Below are positions 17,701-32,033 of a stretch of 64,000 nt of DNA, one piece after another (the stretch's first letter is position 1; each line of letters begins with the position of its first letter). The notes under the pieces are model-generated. The model was not told where the DNA came from. It ran no database searches and saw only the letters and a list, made by a program, of their open reading frames with translations. A program made the position numbers and the translations under genes. This DNA is from Enterovibrio norvegicus DSM 15893 (lineage in GTDB: Bacteria; Pseudomonadota; Gammaproteobacteria; Enterobacterales; Vibrionaceae), in the NCBI RefSeq assembly GCF_900115495.1, contig NZ_FOWR01000011.1, forward strand, positions 80,636-144,635, given 5' to 3'.

Positions 17701-19332
17701 GGTCAACTTCCAGGTCACAAAGTGGATGATTGGATTGGTCGCACACGTCACTCCACTCCAGGGGTCGGCCTAATTTCTCCACCGCCACACCACGATATCT
17801 ACTCTATCGAAGATTTGGCGCAGCTGATTTATGACCTGAAAAACGCTAACCGCGAAGCGCGTGTTAACGTCAAACTGGTATCAGAAGCAGGTGTTGGCAC
17901 CATCGCGTCAGGCGTAGCAAAAGCCAAAGCTGACGTGGTACTGATTGCAGGTTTTGATGGCGGCACCGGTGCATCACCACTGTCGTCAATCAAACACGCG
18001 GGTCTGCCATGGGAACTGGGATTGGCGGAAACACACCAAACACTGCTGAAAAACGGCCTACGTAACCGTATCGTTGTTCAATCAGATGGCCAGATGAAAA
18101 CCCCTCGCGACTTAGCAGTGGCAACACTACTGGGCGCAGAAGAATGGGGCGTGGCAACCGCAGCACTAGTTGTTGAAGGTTGTATCATGATGCGTAAGTG
18201 TCACCTCAACACCTGTCCTGTTGGTATCGCAACACAAGATAAAACCCTGCGTGAGCGCTTTGACGGCCGCGTAGAAGACATCGTCACCTTCTTCACTTAC
18301 ATGGCGGAAGGCCTTCGTGAAGTCATGGCAGAGCTTGGCTACCGTTCAATTAACGAAATGGTAGGTCAGTCTCAGCACCTGAAAGTACGTAGCGATGTAG
18401 GCCACTGGAAATACAAGAACCTAGACCTCAATGTTGTTCTTCATAAAGAAGAGCCACGCGAAGGTGACGGCATGTACTGCCAGCGCGAGCAAAACCACGG
18501 TCTTGAAACCATTCTGGATCGCCGCTTGATTGAAGCAGCTTCTAGTGCGCTTTATGAAGGTCGTAAGGTGGATGCAGAGTTCGCTATCGTCAACACGGAC
18601 CGCAGCGCCGGTACCATGCTGTCGAATGAGATTTCGAAAATCTACAAAGACCAAGGCTTGCCTGAGCAAATGAATGTGAAATTCAAAGGCTCTGCAGGTC
18701 AAAGCTTCGGTGCATTCCTTGCGAAAGGTGTGAAGTTCGAAGTCGAAGGCGACGCGAACGACTACTGGGGTAAAGGTTTATCTGGTGGCACCTTGGTGCT
18801 GTACCCAGATGCAAAGAGCGACATCATTGCTGAAGACAACATTGTTGTTGGTAACGTGTGTTTCTATGGCGCAACCTCAGGTGAGTCATTCATTCGCGGT
18901 GTAGCAGGCGAGCGTTTCTGTGTACGTAACTCCGGCGCGAAAGTGGTTGTAGAAGGTATCGGTGACCACGGTTGTGAATACATGACCGGTGGTGTTGCTA
19001 TCGTTCTGGGTCAAACGGGCCGTAACTTTGCAGCAGGCATGAGTGGCGGTGTCGCTTATATCTGGGACCAATTCGAAAACTTTGAATCTAAGCTGAACCC
19101 AGAGTTAGTTGACTTGGATCCATTGGATGCGGAAGACATCGAACTGCTGAAAGAGATGATTGGTAAACACCAAGCATTTACAGGCAGTGCCGTTGCCGAG
19201 ACCTTCTTATCGAACGTTGATGAGAACCTCAAGCGCATCGTGAAGGTGATGCCGCGTGATTACAAAGCTGTGCTGGAACAACGCAAAGCAGAAGCCGCAA
19301 ACAAGGAAGAAGTGGAGGCTGTAAATGGGTAA
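14785..19332 (+). CDS. gltB: Glutamate synthase large subunit, first copy (divergent subtype)
   Basis: The large subunit of NADPH glutamate synthase hydrolyses glutamine and uses the ammonia to reductively aminate 2-oxoglutarate. The ATG at 14785 has GGAAGGAC upstream; an earlier in-frame start lacks a ribosome site. Removal of a 20-residue propeptide would expose C21 of CGIGF as the amidotransferase nucleophile. The FMN-binding synthase domain shows SGEGGEDP and PGEGGQLPGHKV; the 3Fe-4S cysteines are in CIMMRKCHLNTC. The C-terminal GXGXG beta-helix ends the 1,515-residue protein. It resembles the E. coli-type copy at 21169 only moderately (for example LARMEHRGGQGCDP in place of LDRMTHRGAINADG). 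It overlaps gltD by 8 bases. Confidence 0.95.
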   Translation: MTDSVLRTEGLYVPEMEHDACGIGFVAHLKNRKSHAIVTQALDMLARMEHRGGQGCDPCSGDGAGILLQKPHEFLLEETRALGIQLPSTDKYGVGVMLFPRDENKRYQCREIFERNAKRLDLEVIGYRELPTDNSMIGADPLSTEPHFEHAFVTGGEHLSIDELERKLFVLRNYTVRVCLESVSNIGDDFYINSFSAKTLVYKGQLTTEQVPQYFLDLQNSSMVTALALVHSRFSTNTFPRWRLAQPFRNIAHNGEINTVRGNLNWMKAREALLESKLFSEQELKMLLPICQEGASDSANFDMALELLTLSGRSMPHVLMMMVPEAWQEKKDMDPKLRAFYQFHANIMEPWDGPASLCFTDGVKVGATLDRNGLRPSRYTVTKDDYLIMASESGVVEIAPENVHFRGRLQPGRIFVADLEQGRIISDEEVKNEIASAQPYQEWVEKNLLQLDKLPEAGTKNHQPSPDRLLHHQQAFGVTSEEVNEILLPMAKEGKEPLGAMGADWPLAVLSHQSQHLSNYFKQLFAQVTNPPIDPIRERMVMSLKTYLGQDQNLLIETPEHCRKVELETPVLSNAELEKLRAIDNDHLQAKTLDIVFRASGENGKLERALKRICQYAEDAVNDGYSIILLTDRAVNSNHAAIPAMLAVGAVHHHLIRKGLRAKADIVIETGDARETHHFATLVGYGANAVNPYLVYETLVDLQRTKKLDPEADVDVLFENYRKSINAGLLKIFSKMGISTLQSYHGAQIFEALGISKAVVDKYFTGTVSRIQGLTIDDIAKEVLIRHRLGYPTREIPVQMLDVGGVYQWKQRGEKHLFNPETIHLLQNSTRNKDLKQFKEYCHAVDSQGDDAATLRSQFDFVKNPAGSIPLEEVEPIESILKRFATGAMSFGSISHEAHSTLAVAMNRIGAKSNSGEGGEDPVRFEKKDNGDWERSAIKQVASGRFGVTSYYLTNAAEIQIKMAQGAKPGEGGQLPGHKVDDWIGRTRHSTPGVGLISPPPHHDIYSIEDLAQLIYDLKNANREARVNVKLVSEAGVGTIASGVAKAKADVVLIAGFDGGTGASPLSSIKHAGLPWELGLAETHQTLLKNGLRNRIVVQSDGQMKTPRDLAVATLLGAEEWGVATAALVVEGCIMMRKCHLNTCPVGIATQDKTLRERFDGRVEDIVTFFTYMAEGLREVMAELGYRSINEMVGQSQHLKVRSDVGHWKYKNLDLNVVLHKEEPREGDGMYCQREQNHGLETILDRRLIEAASSALYEGRKVDAEFAIVNTDRSAGTMLSNEISKIYKDQGLPEQMNVKFKGSAGQSFGAFLAKGVKFEVEGDANDYWGKGLSGGTLVLYPDAKSDIIAEDNIVVGNVCFYGATSGESFIRGVAGERFCVRNSGAKVVVEGIGDHGCEYMTGGVAIVLGQTGRNFAAGMSGGVAYIWDQFENFESKLNPELVDLDPLDAEDIELLKEMIGKHQAFTGSAVAETFLSNVDENLKRIVKVMPRDYKAVLEQRKAEAANKEEVEAVNG

Positions 19333-20794
19333 GCCAACTGGATTTTTAGAATTTGGCCGAGAACTCCCGGGCAAAAAAGACCCTGCTGTTCGTATTCAAG
19401 ACAACAAGGAATTTGTCCTGAACGAAGAGTTTGGTGAAAAGATTAACGAGCAATCGTCACGTTGTATGGATTGCGGTGTCCCGTTTTGTCATAACGGTTG
19501 CCCAATCGGAAACATCATTCCTGAATTCAATGACGCGGTATATCGCGACAGCTGGGAAGAAGCGTGGAACATTTTAAGTTCTACCAATAACTTCCCAGAA
19601 TTCACAGGACGTGTGTGCCCTGCACCATGTGAAAGCTCGTGTGTATTGGGTATCAACCAAGATCCAATCACCATCTGTAACATCGAAAAAACCATCGTAG
19701 AGACAGCGTACCGTGAAGGCTATGCTAAGCCAAAAACGCCAACGTCTCGCACAGGTAAAAAAGTCGCCATCATCGGTTCAGGCCCAGCGGGCTTGTCTGC
19801 TGCCGAGCAGCTTAACAGTGCAGGTCACTCCGTCACCGTTTTTGAACGTGATGAAAAAGTCGGTGGTTTGCTGCGTTTCGGTATTCCAGATTTCAAACTC
19901 GGCATGGACATTATTGATCGCAAGATCAATCTAATGGCCGAAGCTGGCGTACAGTTTGAAGTGAATGCACACGTAGGTGTGACAGTTAACGCGCATCAAA
20001 TTCGTCAAGATTTCGATGTGGTATTGCTCACCGGCGGTTCAACTGTGCCACGTGATTTGCCAATCCCAGGTCGCGAGCTAAAAGGCGTTCACTTTGCGAT
20101 GGAATTCCTTGGTCAAAACAACCGCCGTGCAAATGGCATGGATTTGAAAACCGAAGAAATCCACGTAAAAGATAAGCACGTTGTGGTTATTGGTGGTGGT
20201 GATACAGGCTCTGACTGTGTAGGCACATCGAACCGACATGGCGCGAAGAGCATTACTCAAGTGGAAATCATGCCTATCCCACCTGAGCAGCGCCCTGCCA
20301 ACATGCCTTGGCCGCAGTACCCAATGATCATGCGCACTTCTACCTCTCACGAAGAGGGGTGTGATCGTCATTGGAACATCCTGACCAAAGAATTCATCGG
20401 TGACGATGCAGGCAATGTTAAAGCCCTGCGTATCGCGGATATTGTTTGGAAAGATGCAGCGCCAGGCGAACGTCCCGGTTTTGAAGAAGTGGCAGGCACC
20501 GAGCGTGTTATCCCATGTGATAACGCATTCTTGGCAATGGGCTTCCTTCACCCTGAACCTCAAGGTGTGCTAGCACAACTCGATATTGCATTGGATGACC
20601 GCGGTAACGTGGCGGCGACCAATTATCAAACAAGTCAAAAAGGCGTATTTGCTGCAGGTGATATGCGTACAGGTCAATCATTGGTTGTTCGTTGTATCAA
20701 CGAAGGCCGTGAATGTGCGCGCGCCATTGATGCCTTCCTTATGGGTGATACGCATCTCGAGGCAAAAGCTGACTCGTTGATGCTCTCCGCATAA
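19325..20794 (+). CDS. gltD: Glutamate synthase small subunit, first copy
   Basis: The 489-residue small subunit takes electrons from NADPH through FAD and passes them by 4Fe-4S clusters to the large subunit. Cluster cysteines are in CMDCGVPFCHNGCPIG and CPAPCESSC near the N-terminus. The FAD loop is VAIIGSGPAGLSAAEQL and the NAD(P) loop is VVVIGGGDTGSDCV; the C-terminal GVFAAGDMRTGQSLVV binds FAD. The start ATG lies inside the last codons of gltB (ATGGGTAA), so translation is coupled. The sequence is of the divergent subtype, matching its gltB partner. A terminator follows 28 bases after the stop. Confidence 0.95.
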   Translation: MGKPTGFLEFGRELPGKKDPAVRIQDNKEFVLNEEFGEKINEQSSRCMDCGVPFCHNGCPIGNIIPEFNDAVYRDSWEEAWNILSSTNNFPEFTGRVCPAPCESSCVLGINQDPITICNIEKTIVETAYREGYAKPKTPTSRTGKKVAIIGSGPAGLSAAEQLNSAGHSVTVFERDEKVGGLLRFGIPDFKLGMDIIDRKINLMAEAGVQFEVNAHVGVTVNAHQIRQDFDVVLLTGGSTVPRDLPIPGRELKGVHFAMEFLGQNNRRANGMDLKTEEIHVKDKHVVVIGGGDTGSDCVGTSNRHGAKSITQVEIMPIPPEQRPANMPWPQYPMIMRTSTSHEEGCDRHWNILTKEFIGDDAGNVKALRIADIVWKDAAPGERPGFEEVAGTERVIPCDNAFLAMGFLHPEPQGVLAQLDIALDDRGNVAATNYQTSQKGVFAAGDMRTGQSLVVRCINEGRECARAIDAFLMGDTHLEAKADSLMLSA

Positions 20795-20822
20795 TAATAA
20801 GTAAGTGTTATCTTCCAGTTTT

Positions 20823-20855
20823 GCCAGCCCTCAGTGGCTGGCTTTTTTCTTTTTA
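20823..20855 (+). terminator. Terminator after the first gltBD
   Basis: GCCAGCC-CTCAGT-GGCTGGC is followed by TTTTTTCTTTTT. It cleanly separates the first gltBD unit from the second. Confidence 0.92.
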
Positions 20856-21168
20856 GAGACAAATTCACCTCAAAACTGCCAAATCACCTCCTTTCACATT
20901 CTATTTCCCGTTCGTGCATGCCAGTAATCTCTGCGACAGACTTAAAAATATCTGCCATAAAATGCTACTCAAAGGGTCTGTTTTCGGCATATATTGCTGT
21001 TTATCCGTAAAGTTAATGTAACGTGACGAAATTTGACCTGTTAATCAATAATCGATAACGTGCAATGCCGGAATGAATACCACCGAGCACCGTTATTAGA
21101 GAAATGATGTCAGGAAGACATTAAAGAACTGCAGTCACTGCTTGGAGCAGTCGCAAGGGAGAATTGCA
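20856..21168. promoter_or_regulatory. Promoter/leader gap of the second gltB
   Basis: Just over 300 bases without a gene. A possible promoter is TTGACC (21033-21038), 17 bases, TAACGT (21056-21061). The transcript would carry two small hairpins close to the start codon: ATGTC-AGGAA-GACAT (21107-21121) and ACTGC-TTGGA-GCAGT (21137-21151), the latter ending four bases before the AAGGGAG ribosome site. No regulator site could be assigned with confidence. Confidence 0.45.
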
Positions 21169-27062
<5,894 letters not shown>

Positions 27063-27095
27063 ACCGCTTCGCTTACTTCAATTGTCATGAAATTA

Positions 27096-27121
27096 AGTGC
27101 CCACAAGGGCACTTTTTTTTC
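27096..27121 (+). terminator. Terminator after the second gltBD
   Basis: AGTGCCC-ACAA-GGGCACT is followed by a run of T. It lies between gltD and mtnN, 60 bases before the mtnN start, and overlaps a spurious upstream extension of the mtnN frame. Confidence 0.93.
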
Positions 27122-27180
27122 GCCCGAATTTACCGCCATGTTACACTCAGTGCATTCCCAAAAACCGAACGAGTATAAAC

Positions 27181-27882
27181 ATGAAAATTGGTATTATCGG
27201 TGCCATGGAGCAGGAAGTTACCCTGCTAAAAAGCAAAATTAATAACTGCCAACTGCAAGAGATTGCGGGCAGCAAATTTTACACTGGCGACATGAACGAC
27301 GTTGACGTTGTTCTTCTGCAATCGGGTATCGGCAAAGTGGCAGCGGCGCTAAGCACATCGATTCTGCTTGATCGTTTTAAAGTCACGGAAGTGATCAATA
27401 CGGGTTCTGCGGGCGGTTTCGACCCATCGCTTAACCTTGGTGATGTCGTCATTTCTACTGACGTGGCATACCACGATGCTGACGTAACGGCATTTGGTTA
27501 CACCATGGGTCAAATGGCAGGCCAACCCGCCACCTTTAAATCAAACGAAAAACTGATGGACGTTGCAGAGCAAGCACTCACTGCAATGAACCCAGCGCCG
27601 CACGCGGTTCGTGGTTTGATTTGTACGGGCGATGCCTTTGTTTGCACCGCAGAGCGCCAAAACTACATTCGCGATCACTTCCCGAACGTGATTGCAGTAG
27701 AAATGGAAGCAGCTGCCATTGCTCAAGCCTGTCATCAGTTCAACGTACCGTTCGTTGTCGTTCGCGCCATCTCTGATGTTGCAGACAAAGAGTCACCTAT
27801 GACGTTTGATGAATTCCTGCCTCTCGCAGCGAAAAGCTCAAGCGCCATGGTTGAGAAAATGGTCGAATTGCTTAGCGCATAA
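27181..27882 (+). CDS. mtnN: 5'-methylthioadenosine/S-adenosylhomocysteine nucleosidase
   Basis: MtnN cleaves methylthioadenosine and S-adenosylhomocysteine, clearing inhibitory by-products of methylation and polyamine synthesis and supplying the AI-2 precursor. The 233-residue protein starts [17 protein letters not shown] with E12, a catalytic residue of the family; [13 protein letters not shown] and [11 protein letters not shown] hold the other active-site Glu and Asp. The frame is open 28 codons further upstream, but that stretch contains the gltD terminator and is not coding. The stop overlaps the next start as TAATG, linking this gene to the CbiB-like gene and btuF. Confidence 0.97.
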   Translation: MKIGIIGAMEQEVTLLKSKINNCQLQEIAGSKFYTGDMNDVDVVLLQSGIGKVAAALSTSILLDRFKVTEVINTGSAGGFDPSLNLGDVVISTDVAYHDADVTAFGYTMGQMAGQPATFKSNEKLMDVAEQALTAMNPAPHAVRGLICTGDAFVCTAERQNYIRDHFPNVIAVEMEAAAIAQACHQFNVPFVVVRAISDVADKESPMTFDEFLPLAAKSSSAMVEKMVELLSA

Positions 27883-28847
27883 TGACCGAGCTCCCTACCC
27901 CGTTTGAAACCTTGCTTGGCTATTCAACCTTGCTCGCGATGTGGGGAGCTTTGCTATTGCATTGGTTTTTTCCAGTGCCTCCTTCAGCCAATCCTCTCAG
28001 TCTTTGGCGGCGAGTCGCGGATGCTATCGCAGACAAAGTAAACCATCCTGATGACGAACCACAGCAACGTAAGCTGGCAGGCGCACTGGCGTTTGGCATC
28101 ATGTGGCTCACGCTTGCTGTCGCGCTCATCGCCTTAAAACAATTGGTTTGGATCCCTTGGCTATTTGATTTACTCCTTCTTTGGCTTGTCCTTGGCTGGC
28201 GTCCCATCGTCAATCAAACCCAACAGCTTGAACAAGCGCTTGCCCGAGAAGACAAACCTGCGGCTCGCACATTGCTTGCTGAAACCCTGAATAGAGATAC
28301 GCAGAGTCTATCTGGTGTTGGCATTGCTAAAGCCAGCTGTGAAACCTTACTGCTAGGCTATGCACGTCAGGTTGTTGGTGTGTTGTTTTGGTATGCCTTA
28401 CTGGGAGGTATTGGCGCATTTCTTTATACGCTCGTGGTGTTATTGGCACGCACATGGCCGACACGCCGAGAAGAATATGCAGAATTCGGATTGTTCTCTG
28501 CAGCCTTTCTCTCTGTGCTCGACTGGGCGCCAACACGGTTGTTTGCGCTACTCATTGCTGCGGGCCATCGCTTTGAACCCGCCATGCTTGCAATCCGAGA
28601 TAATGAAAAACGCTGGGTAACCAGTGGTAGCGATTGGGTACTTTCTGCCACAGGTGCAAAGTTCCAGTTATCTCTCGGCGGTCCAGCCATTTACGATAAC
28701 CAAAAAATCACTCGTCCCAAATTAGGTGGTGATATTGCTCCCTCATCGGTTCATTTAGCTCTGCTGAATCAGCAACTTCGCCAAAAAGCATGGCTATGGA
28801 TTGTACTTCAAAGTTTCACCATGTGGTTCGCACACGGATTCCTCTAA
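27882..28847 (+). CDS. CobD/CbiB-family membrane protein (divergent)
   Basis: A 321-residue membrane protein with hydrophobic segments near 13-32, 68-90, 92-108, 163-190 and at the C-terminus. The second half resembles CbiB (adenosylcobinamide-phosphate synthase): VGVLFWYALLGGIGAFLY, FLSVLDWAPTRLFAL and LGGPAIYDNQKITRPKLGGD. Motifs usual in CbiB are poor: the N-terminal HP..W.G is ANPLSLW and the ESLAEN..DG block is CETLLLGYARQVVG. It may be a specialised or inactive paralogue, and the related AmpE family is an alternative. It overlaps mtnN by one base and btuF by one base (TAATG at both ends), so a role with B12 is likely by context. Confidence 0.72.
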   Translation: MTELPTPFETLLGYSTLLAMWGALLLHWFFPVPPSANPLSLWRRVADAIADKVNHPDDEPQQRKLAGALAFGIMWLTLAVALIALKQLVWIPWLFDLLLLWLVLGWRPIVNQTQQLEQALAREDKPAARTLLAETLNRDTQSLSGVGIAKASCETLLLGYARQVVGVLFWYALLGGIGAFLYTLVVLLARTWPTRREEYAEFGLFSAAFLSVLDWAPTRLFALLIAAGHRFEPAMLAIRDNEKRWVTSGSDWVLSATGAKFQLSLGGPAIYDNQKITRPKLGGDIAPSSVHLALLNQQLRQKAWLWIVLQSFTMWFAHGFL

Positions 28848-29668
28848 TGTCTCGCATTCTGTTTGTTTTGCTTTTATTGCCAAGCCTTGTATTGGCCGCG
28901 CCGCTGCGCGTGATCAGTTTATCACCTCACACCACCGAACTGGCTTATGAGGCCGGTTTGGGTAAAAACCTTATTGCTGTCAGCGCCCACAGCGATTACC
29001 CACCAGAAGCCTTAGAGCTAGAACAAGTCGCTTCATATCGTGGGATTAAAATTGAACGCGTCGTGGCGCTCGAACCCGATCTGGTACTTGCATGGCAAGG
29101 CGGCAACCCTGATCGAGAACTGGCAAAACTTGAGCGTCTTGGCATCAAGGTGTTTTATTCCAATCCGCATTCTTTATACGACGCTGCAGACAATATCGAA
29201 AAATTGGGTGCGTACTCTGATGACCCGAATGCTGCAAAAGCACGGGCCGACGACGTGAGAAAAGCGCTGAAAACGATAGAAGACAATCAGCAAGGTAAAG
29301 CGAAGGTGCCGTACTTTTATCAGCTCAGTGACACACCATTGATGACGAACAACGGCGAACATTGGCCGCAACCTCTATTCTCTTTGTGTGGTGGTGAGAA
29401 CATTTTTGCCAACAGTGCAGCGCCTTACCCGCAGATCAGCATGGAGCAAATTGTGGTGAGAAAACCACAAGCGATTTTCTACCCATCCAGCCGAATTGCA
29501 CCGATGGACGTTTGGACACCATGGGAAACCTTTATTCCCGCCGTACAAAACAAACACATCTTCGAGGTGACGGGAGATTGGCTCAGCCGCCCAACACCAC
29601 GCGCATTGAAGGCTGTTGCACAAATCTGCAAAGCCTTTGATCGGGTAAGAAGCGATCTGAATCACTAA
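28847..29668 (+). CDS. btuF: Vitamin B12 ABC transporter periplasmic binding protein
   Basis: BtuF carries cobalamin from BtuB to the BtuCD permease. The 273-residue protein has a cleavable signal peptide (MSRILFVLLLLPSLVLAAP) and the class III binding-protein pattern: RVISLSPHTTELAYEAGLG, YRGIKIERVVALEPDLVLAWQGG, LGIKVFYSN and GDWLSRPTPRALKAV. The ATG at 28847 overlaps the upstream stop; a longer frame adds 19 residues with no signal character. No btuC or btuD is adjacent and no cobalamin riboswitch is visible, as expected for a gene embedded in an operon with mtnN. Confidence 0.92.
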   Translation: MSRILFVLLLLPSLVLAAPLRVISLSPHTTELAYEAGLGKNLIAVSAHSDYPPEALELEQVASYRGIKIERVVALEPDLVLAWQGGNPDRELAKLERLGIKVFYSNPHSLYDAADNIEKLGAYSDDPNAAKARADDVRKALKTIEDNQQGKAKVPYFYQLSDTPLMTNNGEHWPQPLFSLCGGENIFANSAAPYPQISMEQIVVRKPQAIFYPSSRIAPMDVWTPWETFIPAVQNKHIFEVTGDWLSRPTPRALKAVAQICKAFDRVRSDLNH

Positions 29669-29762
29669 TTCGAATAAACATGACCGACAAGCCAGCGCAA
29701 TGGATTGCCCAGTTACGGAAATAACGTAAAATCGCGCGCGCTTTTATAGGGATAGCGCAATC

Positions 29763-30371
29763 ATGCTTTTGTATTTTTTAGACATGTTTGGGACGGCAGT
29801 TTTCGCCATTTCAGGCGTTTTATTGGCGGGTAAACTCCGCATGGATCCATTCGGCGTTGTCGTTCTCGCCATGGTTACTGCCATCGGTGGCGGCACCATT
29901 CGCGACATGGCACTTGGAGCAACACCTGTATTTTGGATTACTTCACCCGAATACTTGTGGATGATTCTGGCCACCTGCGCACTGTCTCTGCTACTGATTC
30001 GACGTCCTCGCCGTCTGCCGTGGTACTTTCTCCCTGTCGCAGATGCCATCGGCTTGGCTGTGTTTGTTGCCATTGGTGTTGATAAGGCGCTGAGCTATGG
30101 GGCATCACCGATGGTGGCTGTCATCATGGGCATCATAACGGGTTGCGGCGGTGGTATCATCCGTGACGTGTTAGCTCGAGAAATCCCCATGATATTGAGA
30201 ACCGAAGTGTACGCGACTGCGTGCCTTGCGGGCGGTATGATCCACACGCTGGCACTGGCTGCGAACGTGGATTCTGTCGCGGCTTCCATTGCTGGCATGG
30301 TCACCACACTCTCCATTCGACTCGCCGCTATTCGATGGCATCTTTCATTGCCCACTTTCGCCATCAAGTAA
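29763..30371 (+). CDS. TRIC/UPF0126-family membrane protein
   Basis: A 202-residue integral membrane protein with about seven hydrophobic helices. It is an internal duplication: the first half carries [13 protein letters not shown] and the second half [13 protein letters not shown], the signature pair of the UPF0126 family (E. coli YadS/YicG), which is related to trimeric intracellular cation channels. Transport of small cations or of an organic solute such as glycine has been suggested for relatives; the substrate here is unknown. AGGGA lies before the ATG. A strong terminator follows. Confidence 0.85.
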   Translation: MLLYFLDMFGTAVFAISGVLLAGKLRMDPFGVVVLAMVTAIGGGTIRDMALGATPVFWITSPEYLWMILATCALSLLLIRRPRRLPWYFLPVADAIGLAVFVAIGVDKALSYGASPMVAVIMGIITGCGGGIIRDVLAREIPMILRTEVYATACLAGGMIHTLALAANVDSVAASIAGMVTTLSIRLAAIRWHLSLPTFAIK

Positions 30372-30439
30372 ACACCCGTCCTTGCAAGCCCTTCATGTTG
30401 CAGACATGAAGGGACGCCAGACTCAGAATTATTGCAAAA

Positions 30440-30466
30440 ACGCGCCCATTGTCGGCGCGTTTTTTT
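30440..30466 (+). terminator. Terminator after the UPF0126 gene
   Basis: ACGCGCC-CATTGTC-GGCGCGT is followed by a run of T. A second hairpin without a T-tract (CCTTCATGT / ACATGAAGG) lies about 40 bases before it. Confidence 0.9.
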
Positions 30467-30563
30467 ATGTCCGCCCCAATTAAATAAACTAAAAACTTTA
30501 CTTAACTACATTCCGACCTACTATATAAACATATAGCTTTACTTAGTCATTAAGGAGCACGTC

Positions 30564-30980
30564 ATGACCAGTTATGTAGAACATGCCAATATCACCGTCA
30601 GCAACCTCAACAGCGCCATTGCTTTCTTGCAGGCGGCAATGCCGGACTTTTCCATCCGTGGTGAAGGGAGCAACGAAGAGAGAGCATGGTGTCACATAGG
30701 AACCGACACGTCGTATATCGCACTTCAAGAAGTGGTGATTGATAAACCTGTCGATCGCCTTCCCTATTATCAACTCGGCGTTAATCACATCGGGCTTGTC
30801 GTTGAAGATGTCACACGCGTGGCAGAAAACCTCAAAGCCGCAGGCTTTAAAGAAACCATTTTTGATGAGAGCCACCCTAGCCGAAAACGCGTTTATTTTT
30901 GCGATAGCGATGATCTGGAGTGGGAGTTCATTGAATACCTCACCGCAGATTTGACTCGCCGAAACGACTACGCGTTGTAA
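30564..30980 (+). CDS. VOC-family (glyoxalase/bleomycin-resistance fold) protein
   Basis: A 138-residue single-module-pair VOC protein. Such proteins bind a divalent metal and act as lyases, isomerases, extradiol dioxygenases or binding proteins. Candidate metal ligands follow the family pattern: H7 (EHANITV), E56 (IALQE), H75 (VNHIGLV) and E124 (EFIEYL). AAGGAGCACGTC precedes the ATG. It begins a small cluster with a questin-oxidase-like gene 72 bases downstream and a flavodoxin-like gene. The upstream 70 bases are AT-rich and probably hold the promoter. The substrate cannot be inferred. Confidence 0.82.
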   Translation: MTSYVEHANITVSNLNSAIAFLQAAMPDFSIRGEGSNEERAWCHIGTDTSYIALQEVVIDKPVDRLPYYQLGVNHIGLVVEDVTRVAENLKAAGFKETIFDESHPSRKRVYFCDSDDLEWEFIEYLTADLTRRNDYAL

Positions 30981-31052
30981 CGATGACACGATGCAAAAAC
31001 GCTGTGTTGTAACAGCCCTACATTCATAACGAAAGCGCAAAGGAATGCCATC

Positions 31053-32033
31053 ATGTACCAAGCACTCTCTACGACAGGCCTTGAGCTAATAAGGAAAAGT
31101 CATGGCTTCGGGCCTACCTTCGGACCACGCTTTTCAAACCACCTGCCAATGGCAATCACCGCCATGCAAAGACTTGGCGCTTCACCGGCGCAGCTGGAAA
31201 AAGAGTACCAGCGTGCCGCCGATCATTTAGCGCCATTGGGAGAAGCACTTGGTGTCGACACGCCAGCCTTGGGCGAGAAAACACACAATGCCGATTTCGT
31301 GGAATATTACCGCAGTATGCTAGGTAAACTTGGTACAGAAGAAACACTGCGACGCATACTGCCATCTCTTCTTCCAGGGATCTCCGCGGGTGCGTTTCAT
31401 GGTGTTATCCGTCTCGCGTACGCCTTGGAATCAGAAGATATCGACGAGCTCAGTCATGCCCTTGCTTACTGGTCATCGGGATTCACGCCGCTCGGCGATC
31501 TCACCTTCCAGCAAGATCTGAGTCCGGAAGACGATTTGAACCAGGCTCTTTCTGTCTTTCATGATCACATCTATCGAAAAGGGATCATCATCGATCATGT
31601 CGAAGAACTCGTCACACTGGAGAAGTACCAAGCCATTGCAAGTCAGCCGGATTCATTGTCTTTGGAAGTGGTTGCTCGCATTGTGCTCACGCAATATTCC
31701 GCAAGCGACGATTTCACCTTGCTACACGGTGTCACTGGTTTTCAGGCACTCCTCTCCCTTCTCCCATTCATCGAAGATCAAGACGCAGCGCTTCATTACT
31801 TTTGGCAAGCTTATGTTGCCGCGGCGTGTACTGCCGAATATCGCGAACCTCACTCAAACGAAAAGCTGCACTCAGATGTTATCGCGGACTGGTCACATTG
31901 GTTTGAGCAAGCTCTGGAAACAGAAAACGATCACACCATTAAGCTGACATACAGCTGCGCGCGACTTTACGATTATCTTCGCCTTCCCGAGACTTTATAC
32001 GCCGTCAAGTATCGACTGGAGAACGCATCATGA
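31053..32033 (+). CDS. Questin-oxidase-like family protein
   Basis: A 326-residue soluble protein that I place in the questin oxidase-like family, whose fungal members open anthraquinone rings in a Baeyer-Villiger-type reaction. Features seen: FSNHLPMAITAMQRLGAS near the N-terminus, SAGAFHGVIRLAYALES at about 112-128, ALAYWSSGFTPLG, LLHGVTGFQALLSLLPF and a histidine-containing ALHYFWQAYVAAACT. The several conserved histidines suggest a metal or redox site. AAAGGAATG precedes the ATG. The stop overlaps the flavodoxin start as ATGA. Bacterial members of the family have no settled role; the family call is from memory of its motifs. Confidence 0.7.
   Translation: MYQALSTTGLELIRKSHGFGPTFGPRFSNHLPMAITAMQRLGASPAQLEKEYQRAADHLAPLGEALGVDTPALGEKTHNADFVEYYRSMLGKLGTEETLRRILPSLLPGISAGAFHGVIRLAYALESEDIDELSHALAYWSSGFTPLGDLTFQQDLSPEDDLNQALSVFHDHIYRKGIIIDHVEELVTLEKYQAIASQPDSLSLEVVARIVLTQYSASDDFTLLHGVTGFQALLSLLPFIEDQDAALHYFWQAYVAAACTAEYREPHSNEKLHSDVIADWSHWFEQALETENDHTIKLTYSCARLYDYLRLPETLYAVKYRLENAS

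Noticed and set aside
20078..20563. 161-codon ORF antisense to gltD
   Set aside because: Shadow of conserved gltD coding sequence, Cys- and His-rich in the way of antisense frames.
28640..28846. Cobalamin riboswitch before btuF
   Set aside because: The region is coding sequence of the CbiB-like gene and has no B12-box pattern.
30543..31061. 172-codon ORF antisense to the VOC gene
   Set aside because: Fully covers a well-supported gene on the other strand and shows no family motif.
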